A stretch of 64,000 bases of DNA from CAKSFT01 sp045544615 (GTDB lineage: Bacteria > Bacillota > Clostridia > UBA1381): positions 62,001 through 126,000 of the forward strand of contig JAZPZI010000013.1 in the NCBI GenBank assembly GCA_045544615.1, read 5' to 3'. A program made the position numbers and the translations under genes. The notes under the pieces are model-generated. The model made no database searches, was not told the origin of the DNA, and was given only the letters and a program-made list of their open reading frames with translations. Shown here piece after piece: positions 17,292-25,351 of the stretch. Positions within the stretch are counted from its first letter, which is position 1. The number at the start of each line of letters is the position of its first letter.

Positions 17292-19994
17292 TTATGGGCT
17301 TATCACAGTATCAACCGAAGGATGAGTTCCTCCGTACCCCGGTTCTGTCAAATCATCATCCCAGACAAGCTGACCGATATTTTCGGTCGTGGAATTTAAA
17401 ATCATTGTCTGATACGCTCCTGTGTTTAAATAAAAAGCATGTTTACAGTTGATAGCAGTGTTACTGTCGAATATAACGCCTCTTTGAGTTGGTGTTTCAT
17501 TATCTGTAAGCCGTATCTCAGGCGAAACATGGCAGAAATAACCTTCACCGGGTCTTGACTTTCTCCAAGGCGTTCCGGGATGATTTTCATCCGGTCCGTT
17601 ATATGCCTGAATTGTATTTTTTCGTACAACTATATTAAAGAATCCCGTTCCGTATATCCGCTCACCGACTATGTACGGTGCATGAACAATTATTTGGGCA
17701 GGATAGTAATTCTTAGTATTTCGCATTACATTATCCTCAATAAGAACGTTTCTTATTGGGTTTAGTTGACCGTCCTTTTGTGCCACACGCAACCAGATAT
17801 TCGGCGAATTATTAAAGGTATTACCGGATATAATAACCTTTCTTATTCCCGCCTGATAAAAGAGTATTCCATTTGAAATCTCATTTAAGGTATTGTTACG
17901 CACCATTACCCTTTCGTCTGCTGTTTTCCAGACAGTGTAACAGCTCGTTTCATCAGGAATAACCTCCCATTTTTTGTCTATTGTTATTTTGTTCTTTTCA
18001 TATGCCGTAATCCGTCGGGTCTGCCCAACTCCTGTTCCGGCAGTAATAGTGACATCAAACTCTTTATCTGTCATCCAGTTTTCTTCAAAGTCAAAATTCG
18101 TATCGATAAGTGACATAGAGTCTGCCGAGGTGACCTGGCCAACATTTATATAATGTTCCTGACTTCCCTCATATAACACAAACTCTCCGTCGGCCCTCTC
18201 TTCAAGAAGTCCTTCGCCCTTTTTTCCGGCTCTGTTATTTTCAATTATAAGATCAGATCCGCCGGATAAACTGAAGAATCCTGCATTGGCGTATTTGCCG
18301 AGAACATTATCAAAATAATCGAAATCTGCATCCGTCCAACGCCACATTTCATTATTATCGGCCTGAACACGTTTTGCCTGACAAATCATAATTCTTGATG
18401 TTCTCCACTCCATTTTATTGGAGGTCAGCCAAAGATCGGTATTATTATCGAGCGAAATCAGCCTGTTTGCATTTTGTTTACCGTAATTATAGAACTCATT
18501 GTCCCTGATAAGAATATTCTGACTCAAGTCTATCTTTACAGCGCACGCATTCTGTTCACGCTTGTTTTCAAACTTACAATTCTTAATAAAAAGATACTTT
18601 CTTCTGTTGGTATGTAAAATGTGTTCAAATCCATTTTCGGGAGATATAACATTGATATCAGTTATTCCAACATGATTTCCGTTAAATCTGATCATTACAC
18701 TCTTATTTTCAGGTTCCTCTATTGTCGTGATAACCGTTTTTGCAGCTCCGTCACCCTTTAGAACAACGTTATCTTTAAAATATAACGCATTCCCGCCAAG
18801 ATTATAAATTCCTTCCGGCAGATAGACAACTCCGCCGCCTTTGGATGCTACATAATCGATCGCTTTTTGAATGGCTTGTAAGTCATTTGTTTTTCCGTCA
18901 CCAACCGCACCATACGGTTTGGACCTCGCATTTATCACATTTGAACTTAAATCATCATATGTCTTACACCACGGAACTCCCAGTCCGAACAAATCGTCAC
19001 CGTCGGTGATGCATGTAACCTGAGGGCCCTTCTGATATTCATTGCCATATCCGTTATTTAAATAAATATCATATGTTTTACCCGAAACGATGTCTTCCGG
19101 AGCTGTTAGTATGAGTTTTAGTTTGTCATCGTTATCAGCAGCTATTGCCTGATATTCCGTTCCCGTCTCCACATCTTTAAATTTAACCTTCGGGGTTGCA
19201 TCTTCAAAATCAAGATTATTTCCATAAATCGCAAATTGGTATCCCGGTGAAATTTCAGTTCCTGCCGTATCCATAACCTGCCATCCGTCGGGTAGATTGA
19301 TTCTGATCAGTTCGCTTTTGAATACACCGTTTTTTACCCGGATATTATATATCCCTTCTTCCAGTTGATCTGGCATCTGCATTCCAATATAAGTATCGGA
19401 AATTGTCAGAACATCAAGTTTGCGATTACATTCAATGGTCTTTCCGCTCGTTTCGATACTCTCAAGTATAACAACCGAACCGGAGCCGAACCCACTACCA
19501 TGTATGCCAACTGCGTTACCCGGCATTGCATTTTGGGTATATTCAAAAACGTGCAGGTTATCAGCCGTTAAATCCTTCGAAATCCCAAGCGGATTGAAGT
19601 TTTCACCAAATGCAAAAGCTTTAATCTTATACTTCTCGGGCGTTTCAGGATTAAGTGCATCCGGAAACATCGTGTTGCTTAATTCAACCCCTTCATCAAT
19701 CAGTTCGCTTTCATAAAACTCCTTGAAAGACACATCAGCCAATCTTTCATCTTCATACAAAGCAAGAATTAAAAATTTTTGTTCATCCGGCAAAAACTCT
19801 CCAATATACTCTGCATACAATGGCTCACCGGTAAATGTCTTGATTTCTTCTCCCTTGGAATTCTTAAACAAAATACTTGTTACATTACTCGTTTCTGTAT
19901 TTTGTTTACCTGCGAGCGTTGTGCCCGTTGTACAAAACGTACCTATTGCACCAACTAACAGTATGCCGAAAATTTTACTAAGCATTCTTTTCAT
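17292..19994 (-). CDS. Secreted pectate-lyase-like beta-helix protein
   Basis: This 900-residue protein has a signal peptide (MKRMLSKIFGILLVGAIG to TTLAG). Residues about 40-330 are Ig/TIG-like sandwiches (NAVGIHGSGFGSGSVV). From about 352 a Pectate_lyase_3-type parallel beta-helix begins (PYGAVGDGKTNDLQAIQKAI, GGGVVYLPEGIYNLGG), followed by coils with repeated NNxxEN turns. It is built like the C-terminal 600 residues of the SLH pectinase at 6872, so the two are paralogues, but this one lacks SLH and may be released. It is the first gene of the minus-strand cluster, divergent from the AraC gene. AAGGAAG precedes the ATG. Catalytic residues cannot be assigned from sequence alone. Confidence 0.93.
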   Translation of the reverse strand: MKRMLSKIFGILLVGAIGTFCTTGTTLAGKQNTETSNVTSILFKNSKGEEIKTFTGEPLYAEYIGEFLPDEQKFLILALYEDERLADVSFKEFYESELIDEGVELSNTMFPDALNPETPEKYKIKAFAFGENFNPLGISKDLTADNLHVFEYTQNAMPGNAVGIHGSGFGSGSVVILESIETSGKTIECNRKLDVLTISDTYIGMQMPDQLEEGIYNIRVKNGVFKSELIRINLPDGWQVMDTAGTEISPGYQFAIYGNNLDFEDATPKVKFKDVETGTEYQAIAADNDDKLKLILTAPEDIVSGKTYDIYLNNGYGNEYQKGPQVTCITDGDDLFGLGVPWCKTYDDLSSNVINARSKPYGAVGDGKTNDLQAIQKAIDYVASKGGGVVYLPEGIYNLGGNALYFKDNVVLKGDGAAKTVITTIEEPENKSVMIRFNGNHVGITDINVISPENGFEHILHTNRRKYLFIKNCKFENKREQNACAVKIDLSQNILIRDNEFYNYGKQNANRLISLDNNTDLWLTSNKMEWRTSRIMICQAKRVQADNNEMWRWTDADFDYFDNVLGKYANAGFFSLSGGSDLIIENNRAGKKGEGLLEERADGEFVLYEGSQEHYINVGQVTSADSMSLIDTNFDFEENWMTDKEFDVTITAGTGVGQTRRITAYEKNKITIDKKWEVIPDETSCYTVWKTADERVMVRNNTLNEISNGILFYQAGIRKVIISGNTFNNSPNIWLRVAQKDGQLNPIRNVLIEDNVMRNTKNYYPAQIIVHAPYIVGERIYGTGFFNIVVRKNTIQAYNGPDENHPGTPWRKSRPGEGYFCHVSPEIRLTDNETPTQRGVIFDSNTAINCKHAFYLNTGAYQTMILNSTTENIGQLVWDDDLTEPGYGGTHPSVDTVISP

Positions 19995-20260
19995 ACAATT
20001 TCTTCCTTAAGTTTTATTATCAAATTCAAATTTTAATCTTATCCATTTTTATAATAACATCACTTTTTCTTCCCTGCTACACAAATCTTGTAAAAATAAA
20101 GCAAATATACAACATATTTTGTAAATAAAAAGTATGGGATTTGCAAAATTTACAGTATTATCCAATTTTTAACCACACAAAAAAATAACAGTTTGGTTGA
20201 CAATATAGATTTTTCCTGGTATAATATTCTTTGTACTAAAGTCAATCAGAGGTGCTTTAT
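19995..20260. promoter_or_regulatory. Divergent control region between the pectin cluster and its AraC regulator
   Basis: The 266 bases are very AT-rich. The plus side has one textbook promoter, listed separately. On the minus side I see TATTATAAA-like -10 candidates about 65-75 bases ahead of the beta-helix gene but no good -35 at the right distance, which would fit an activator-dependent promoter. No clear operator repeats were recognised. Confidence 0.5.
20197..20225 (+). promoter_or_regulatory. Consensus sigma-A promoter of the AraC gene at 20261
   Basis: TTGACA at 20197-20202 and TATAAT at 20220-20225 are both perfect consensus, separated by exactly 17 bases. The -10 lies 35 bases ahead of the ATG, so the regulator is expected to be made constitutively. 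Confidence 0.9.
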
Positions 20261-21142
20261 ATGTCCAATAATATAAAATATAGCAAAGATCTTTTTGAGA
20301 CCGAAGAATCCGATCAGTTTGCAATTGCAACCCGACACATCACACCCAATACTGCTGACCCGGCAAGAACCCATTTTCATGATTTTTACGAAATATTATA
20401 TTACTATCAGGGTTCACGTAATTTGACGGTCAACAATACAACCGCTATCCTCAACGAATTAACAATAGCTTTTATCGGTCCGTATAAATTCCATAAAACA
20501 TCTAAAGTTGATAATAACGGTTGTAAACGTATTCTTATTAACTTTACCTATGATTTTATACGTGATCTTGATAACGAGTTTGATAACAAACTGCTTACCT
20601 GCTTTAATTCACCTACAAACACTATAACTTTTTCATCGAATCAATCTGCAGTATTCAGGGAACTGATTCAGAGTCTTTTGTATGAGAACAACACTAAAAA
20701 AGACTCATATTCTATACATATGGTAAAGACCATCCTGTCACACCTTTTGTTACTTTCATCAAGATCAATTTCAGGTTCTTCAGCGGATTTATCAAACAAT
20801 ACCGTATCAGCTTATTATTCTAAGATTCTAGATATTGCCGATTTTATAAAAAATAATTATCAGCAAAAAATAACTCTGGATTTTTTATCCAGGGAACATT
20901 TTATAGACAAATATGTACTATCAAGAGAATTCAAACGAATTATAGGTGTATCATTTGTTGATTACTTAAATAGCGTACGTATCAACGTAGCCCTGTCTTT
21001 ATTGCTGGATTCGAACAACAACATAACAACAATCGCATACGACTGCGGATTTAATTCTCTTGTGCATTTTGAAAGAACCTTCAAAAAACATACAAATATG
21101 ACCGCAATGGAATACATAAAAAATAACAGAATAACAACCTGA
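20261..21142 (+). CDS. AraC-family transcriptional regulator
   Basis: The protein has 293 residues from the ATG at 20261, placed six bases after AGAGGTG; an in-frame GTG at 20252 lies inside that ribosome site and is rejected. Residues about 35-100 form a cupin-like ligand-binding half (THFHDFYEILYYYQGS). The C-terminal 100 residues carry the two helix-turn-helix motifs of AraC (ITLDFLSREHFIDKYVLSREFKRIIG and IAYDCGFNSLVHFERTFKKHTN, with the usual final helix). Divergent placement next to the 20-kb surface and pectin cluster suggests that it senses a sugar and activates that cluster. The ligand is unknown. Confidence 0.95.
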   Translation: MSNNIKYSKDLFETEESDQFAIATRHITPNTADPARTHFHDFYEILYYYQGSRNLTVNNTTAILNELTIAFIGPYKFHKTSKVDNNGCKRILINFTYDFIRDLDNEFDNKLLTCFNSPTNTITFSSNQSAVFRELIQSLLYENNTKKDSYSIHMVKTILSHLLLLSSRSISGSSADLSNNTVSAYYSKILDIADFIKNNYQQKITLDFLSREHFIDKYVLSREFKRIIGVSFVDYLNSVRINVALSLLLDSNNNITTIAYDCGFNSLVHFERTFKKHTNMTAMEYIKNNRITT

Positions 21143-21210
21143 TAACAGGAAACCCTTGAGTAAAAATAATTATCAGGTGCAAATACGTTCTTTATGCGAG
21201 CAATAAAAAT

Positions 21211-21229
21211 CCACCGGCTTAGCCGGTGG
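21211..21229. repeat. Right-end hairpin of the IS200-type element
   Basis: Perfect palindromic stem CCACCGGCT/AGCCGGTGG with a one-base (effectively three-base) loop. It lies downstream of tnpA, as expected for a right-end recognition hairpin of IS200/IS605 elements. Confidence 0.75.
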
Positions 21230-21311
21230 TATTTCATTTTCGGGCATAGCCCTAATACTACTGGCTACACACAAGTGTGTCTTTTTATTGACCTGCCAGT
21301 CATGCAAACTT

Positions 21312-21784
21312 TTACTTGCTACCCATAAATGGGTCTCTTGGATCGAATATACTTAACTGATCTGACTCTCTATCTCTTTTTATTTGTTCGGTTATATATT
21401 CTTTTATTGCTTTTGTATTTTTCCCTACTGTGTCCACATAATATCCTCTACACCAAAATTCTCTATTCCTATACGCAAATTTCATGTTTCCATATTTTTC
21501 ATCAAACTACTCTTTCCCTTTAAATATCCCATAAATCCTGATATACTTATTTTCGGTGGTATACTTACTAACATATGTATATGGTCCGGACACACTTCTC
21601 CTTCTATTATCTCTACTCCTTTCCATTGACATAATGTTCTCAATATTTCCCTTATTTCTAATCTTTTTTCTTCGAAAAAAACTTTTCTCCTATATTTCGG
21701 TGCAAACACTATGTGGTACTTGCAATTCCATTTCGTATGTGCTAAACTATTTGTAGTGTTAAAATTGTTTTCTTTTTTAAACAT
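21312..21784 (-). pseudogene. tnpA: tnpA, IS200-type Y1 transposase, frameshifted
   Basis: The first 94 or so residues read normally: KYHIVFAPKYRRKVFF, then the HUH motif in DHIHMLVSIPP, then GYLKGKSSLM. The frame then stops early after KNMET. In another frame the message continues at once with KYGNMKFAYRNREFWCRGYY, including the expected catalytic Tyr region, and runs to IFDPRDPFMGSK and a TAA at 21312. Between SSLM and KYGNMKF the usual family sequence has two or three more residues (IFE), so about 7 bases seem to have been lost near 21500. The transposase is therefore probably inactive. GGAGG lies 9 bases before its ATG, inside a hairpin (see the regulatory entry). Confidence 0.85.
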
Positions 21785-21793
21785 TTTAATGCC

Positions 21794-21852
21794 CTCCGAT
21801 TGTATTTTTTATTGTAACTGGCAGGTCACAATTTTATTATATACAATCGGAG
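21794..21852 (-). promoter_or_regulatory. 5' leader hairpin covering the tnpA ribosome site
   Basis: A 12-bp perfect inverted repeat, CTCCGATTGTAT (21794-21805) and ATACAATCGGAG (21841-21852), flanks the left end. In the minus-strand transcript one arm contains most of the GGAGG ribosome site of tnpA, so folding would block translation. Leader hairpins that hide the start site are known for IS200. The same repeat may also be the left-end DNA hairpin. Confidence 0.7.
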
Positions 21853-21892
21853 TTTTTCTGTCTACTACTCATAGGTAAAAACCTTTTTTGAA

Positions 21893-21911
21893 CCCCCAGA
21901 CTATCTGGGGG
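21893..21911 (+). terminator. Rho-independent terminator
   Basis: Stem CCCCCAGA / TCTGGGGG with loop CTA, followed on the plus strand by TTTTCTTT. No plus-strand gene ends just before it. It may insulate the insertion element or act weakly in both directions. Confidence 0.65.
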
Positions 21912-21932
21912 TTTTCTTTACACAACAAAAAC

Positions 21933-21964
21933 AAGCACATAAAACACTTAATGTTTATGTGCTT
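21933..21964 (-). terminator. Terminator of the xylose operon
   Basis: Stem AAGCACATAAA / TTTATGTGCTT with a 10-base loop. On the minus strand it is followed by GTTTTTGTTG. It lies 40 bases after the GH31 stop codon and would end the xylB-GH3-xylA-GH31 transcript. Confidence 0.85.
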
Positions 21965-22003
21965 GTTTTGATAAAAACTAATTGCAGATTTAAAAAATTA
22001 TAA

Positions 22004-24019
22004 TTAAATTTTGTTAATAAGATAGTCCTGCTTTCCTTCTTTCAGAAATACTGGTATTGTATCTATCGGCGCGTTAACTTCAATGGTGCAGCCTCCCTGA
22101 TGCACCTTGCCATCTCTTGCATTTGTCCATTTCGCACCTTTCGGTAAGTAAACTTTCCTTACTGTAGCATTTTGATAACAGATAGGTGCAACCAAAATAT
22201 CTCCGCCAAAAAGGTATTCATCCTTTATTTTCCAACATTGTTCATCAAAAGGAAATTCATAAAACAATGCACGAATAATAGGTGTACCTTTTTCATGTGC
22301 TTCTCTCATAAGTGAACGGGTATAATTTCTCATAAGCTCTCTAATATTTATAAATTTTTTCATTATCTCATAGTTTTTTTCTCCAAAGCTCCATATTTCA
22401 TTTTCTGCTCCCGTAATTTCGCAAATTTCACCTGCTTTATTAATTATCTGTTTATGGGGAAGTCTTAAACCATGCATACGCATAACAGGCAAAAATGTTC
22501 CGTACTGGAACCACCTTATCAGCAACTCTTTAAAATTATCATCATTAACATCTCCGCCTGAAAATCCGCCGATATCAGTTGTCCACCACGGTATTCCGCA
22601 AAGTCCCATGTGTATTCCCGCACATATCTGTTTTCTGAAATCTTCATAGCTAGAATGAATATCTCCGGACCACACCAATGTTCCGTATTTTTGGCTTCCT
22701 ACCCATGCACATCTGCATAAATTCACAACATCATCGGTTCCTGAAGAAATCAAGCCTTCATAAAACAGGCGTTGATATTCTCTCGGATAGATGTTCCCAA
22801 TTTCCATTACCGCTCCTTGATAATACCTGTATCTCTCAAAATCATACGGAAGATACTCAGGCTCTGCTTCATCCAACCAAAAGTTTTCTATTCCTATGTC
22901 ATAATAGTTTTTCTTGCATTTCTCCCACACATACTCTCTTGCTTCGGGATTTGTAGTATCAACAAACACATTATTACCGTGAAAAACCATTTGAGAATCC
23001 ACACCGCTGTTACTCCTTACAAGCAGATTTCGATTCTGCATTTCTTTGTAATTTTCACTTCTCCAGTCAACCTGAGGCCAAAATGATACCATAGGCTGTA
23101 TTCCCATCTTTTTGAGTTCTTTTACCATTTTCTCCGGTTCAGGGAAAAATTCTTCATCAAATTTAAAATCTCCGCACCTTTTCCAGTGGTAATAGTCAAT
23201 GACAAGAACATCTATTGGAATATCCCTTTTTTTATGTTCTCTTGCAATTTTCAAAACTTCATCCTGATTATAATACCTTAATTTGCACTGCCAGTATCCT
23301 AAGCCATACTCAGGCATCATAGGCGGTTTACCCGTTACATCAACATATGCACTCAAGATTTCAGAAGGTGTATCTCCTGCTGTTATCCAATAATCAAGTT
23401 GTTTAGTTGTTTCAGCTACCCATTGGGTAGTATTTTTACCAAAATTCACTTCACCTATAGCTGCATTATGCCATAAGAATCCGTAACCTTTGTTAGAAAT
23501 ATAAAATGGAATACTAGCCTGAGAATTTCTATGAGCAAGTTCAAGATTACATCCTTTTAAATCCATTATTTCCTGCTGATACTGTCCCATTCCGTATATT
23601 TTTTCACCTTCCAAAGCCTGAAATGTTTGTTTTATACGGAAACTATCCCCATTCGTATTTTTAAATTCTCTTGGAAATTTATGCAAAGCATCGCCTGGTG
23701 TGATTTCTCTTAAAAGTGTTTCATTTTTATCATTTAAATATTCAACATGAAGAGTATCACCTAAGCAATTATCATTTACAACTTTTAATATAGCGGTAAT
23801 TTTACCATTTTTAATTAGTGCACTATCTGCATTTATTGTAATTTCTGAATTAAACTTTTCCGGCTTTATCAGAGCAATATCCCCATCTCGTATATCACCC
23901 ATAAAAGCAGCTCTTAAACGAAGGCTATTCTTTCCCCACGGACAAATTTCAACAATTTCTCCATTAGCTTTGAATACAATAGACTCATTCTTTTTTTTTA
24001 AAATACATTTAATATTCAT
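22004..24019 (-). CDS. Glycoside hydrolase family 31, alpha-xylosidase-like
   Basis: This 671-residue cytosolic enzyme has an N-terminal beta-sandwich (1-235) followed by a TIM barrel (MPEYGLGYWQCKLRYY, IPIDVLVIDYYHWK). The GH31 nucleophile is Asp383 in FWLDEAEPE and the general acid Asp453 in WSGDIHSSYEDF. The barrel motif and the xyl operon point to alpha-xylosidase activity (removing xylose from xyloglucan oligosaccharides) rather than alpha-glucosidase; that choice is inference. It is the last gene of the operon, 9 bases after xylA. AAGAAAGG sits unusually close to the ATG, so translation may depend on coupling to xylA. Confidence 0.93.
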   Translation of the reverse strand: MNIKCILKKKNESIVFKANGEIVEICPWGKNSLRLRAAFMGDIRDGDIALIKPEKFNSEITINADSALIKNGKITAILKVVNDNCLGDTLHVEYLNDKNETLLREITPGDALHKFPREFKNTNGDSFRIKQTFQALEGEKIYGMGQYQQEIMDLKGCNLELAHRNSQASIPFYISNKGYGFLWHNAAIGEVNFGKNTTQWVAETTKQLDYWITAGDTPSEILSAYVDVTGKPPMMPEYGLGYWQCKLRYYNQDEVLKIAREHKKRDIPIDVLVIDYYHWKRCGDFKFDEEFFPEPEKMVKELKKMGIQPMVSFWPQVDWRSENYKEMQNRNLLVRSNSGVDSQMVFHGNNVFVDTTNPEAREYVWEKCKKNYYDIGIENFWLDEAEPEYLPYDFERYRYYQGAVMEIGNIYPREYQRLFYEGLISSGTDDVVNLCRCAWVGSQKYGTLVWSGDIHSSYEDFRKQICAGIHMGLCGIPWWTTDIGGFSGGDVNDDNFKELLIRWFQYGTFLPVMRMHGLRLPHKQIINKAGEICEITGAENEIWSFGEKNYEIMKKFINIRELMRNYTRSLMREAHEKGTPIIRALFYEFPFDEQCWKIKDEYLFGGDILVAPICYQNATVRKVYLPKGAKWTNARDGKVHQGGCTIEVNAPIDTIPVFLKEGKQDYLINKI

Positions 24020-24028
24020 CCTTTCTTG

Positions 24029-25339
24029 TCAATTAAATAAGATATTATTAAAAATGCTTTCAATATATTCCTGTCTTCCGCTATACGGCAAATCAGCTTT
24101 TTTCATTCTGAGAGCATAATCTGAAAGCTCTTCAAGAGTTGTATTTTCATTTAAGATTTTCTTTCCGATTTCACTTTCAAAGCTTGAATATTTATTTTTA
24201 GTTATTTCTTCAATTCTTCCATCTTCAATAATTTTTGCAGCTTTTATAAGTCCAAGTGCATAGGTATCCATTCCAAGTATAAATGCATGGAACATATCCT
24301 CATATGTGTAACTTGCTCTGCGGTTTTTAGCATCAAAATTAAAACCACCTGTAAGTCCGCCTGCTTTCAACACCTCATACATACAAAGAGTTGCGCTGTA
24401 TACATCAGACGGAAATTCATCTGTATCCCACCCAAGGAGCATATCACCCTGATTTGCATCAATAGAACCAAGCATTCCGTTGATGGCAGATATTCTCAGT
24501 TCGTGTTCAAATGTATGTCCTGCAAGAGTTGCATGGTTTGCTTCAATATTCAATTTAAAATCCTTATCAAGACCGTACTGTCTTAAAAAACCAATTGCTG
24601 TTGCTGCATCAAAATCATACTGATGCTTCATTGGTTCTTTTGGTTTTGGCTCAATATAGAAATCTCCTTCAAAACCGATTTTTCTTCCGTATTCAACAGC
24701 CATTTTCATAAGACGGGCAATATTTTCCTGCTCAAATTTCACATCTGTATTAAGAAGTGTTTCATAACCTTCTCTGCCACCCCAGAATACATATCCTTTT
24801 CCGCCAAGCTTAACAGTCAAATCAAGTGCTTTCTTAATCTGTGCTGCCGCAAAGCAGAACACATCAGCAGAACTTGTACTGCCTGCACCGCTTAAAAATC
24901 TCGGATTCGAGAACATATTTGCAGTTCCCCACAGGCATGTTATATTTGTTTTTTCCATTTTGTAAAGTATATAATCTGTTATTTCATCAAGACTTTTGTT
25001 TGTTTCATTTATATCATCAGCTTCAGGCACAAGGTCAACATCATGAAAACAGAAGTATTCAATTCCAAGCTTCTGCATAAATTCAAAGCCTGCATCAACT
25101 TTTGCTTTTGCGTGCTCCATTGTACCTTTTTCAGCACCAAATGATTTATCAGCTGTATCTCTGCCAAACATATCTGTTCCTGCGGCACATAAATTATGCC
25201 ACCAAGCCATTGCAAAAGGAAGATGCTCCTTCATCTTCTTTCCCATTATTAGTCTTTCAGCATCATAAAACTTAAATGCAAAAGGATTTGTGCTATCCTT
25301 TCCTTCGTATTTGATTTTTTGTATATTTTCAAAATACAT
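24029..25339 (-). CDS. xylA: Xylose isomerase
   Basis: This 436-residue enzyme converts D-xylose to D-xylulose in the cytoplasm. It has the class II xylose isomerase hallmarks: WWHNLCAAGTDMFG near the start, FCFHDVDLVPE with the catalytic His99 and Asp102, WGGREGYETLLNTD, and the signature YIEPKPKEPMKHQ with the metal ligand Glu230. Length is normal for the long class. The start follows GGAGAAGAA. It lies 12 bases after the GH3 gene and 9 before GH31, in a tight operon that frees xylose from xylosides and feeds it to xylulokinase. Confidence 0.98.
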   Translation of the reverse strand: MYFENIQKIKYEGKDSTNPFAFKFYDAERLIMGKKMKEHLPFAMAWWHNLCAAGTDMFGRDTADKSFGAEKGTMEHAKAKVDAGFEFMQKLGIEYFCFHDVDLVPEADDINETNKSLDEITDYILYKMEKTNITCLWGTANMFSNPRFLSGAGSTSSADVFCFAAAQIKKALDLTVKLGGKGYVFWGGREGYETLLNTDVKFEQENIARLMKMAVEYGRKIGFEGDFYIEPKPKEPMKHQYDFDAATAIGFLRQYGLDKDFKLNIEANHATLAGHTFEHELRISAINGMLGSIDANQGDMLLGWDTDEFPSDVYSATLCMYEVLKAGGLTGGFNFDAKNRRASYTYEDMFHAFILGMDTYALGLIKAAKIIEDGRIEEITKNKYSSFESEIGKKILNENTTLEELSDYALRMKKADLPYSGRQEYIESIFNNILFN

Positions 25340-25351
25340 ATTTCTTCTCCT

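Larger units (their letters stand above)
21205..21855 (-). mobile_element. Decayed IS200/IS605-type insertion element
   Basis: The element consists of a tnpA pseudogene on the minus strand with structured ends and no tnpB. The right end carries a perfect hairpin, CCACCGGCT / AGCCGGTGG (21211-21229), a GGGC/GCCC hairpin (21243-21252) and ACACAC/GTGTGT (21267-21280). Subterminal hairpins instead of terminal inverted repeats are typical of this single-strand transposing family. An 11-bp inverted pair GACCTGCCAGT (21290-21300) and ACTGGCAGGTC (21817-21827) brackets the gene. Outer limits are approximate. It sits between the two sugar regulons, directly after the AraC gene. Confidence 0.8.

Noticed and set aside
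21137..21178. Inverted repeat ACCTGATAA / TTATCAGGT after the first AraC gene as a terminator
   Set aside because: The stem is short, the loop is 24 bases and no T tract follows; left as chance or a weak structure.
21482..21784. A complete 100-residue transposase
   Set aside because: The frame ends before the catalytic Tyr region, which continues in another frame; treated as a frameshifted pseudogene.
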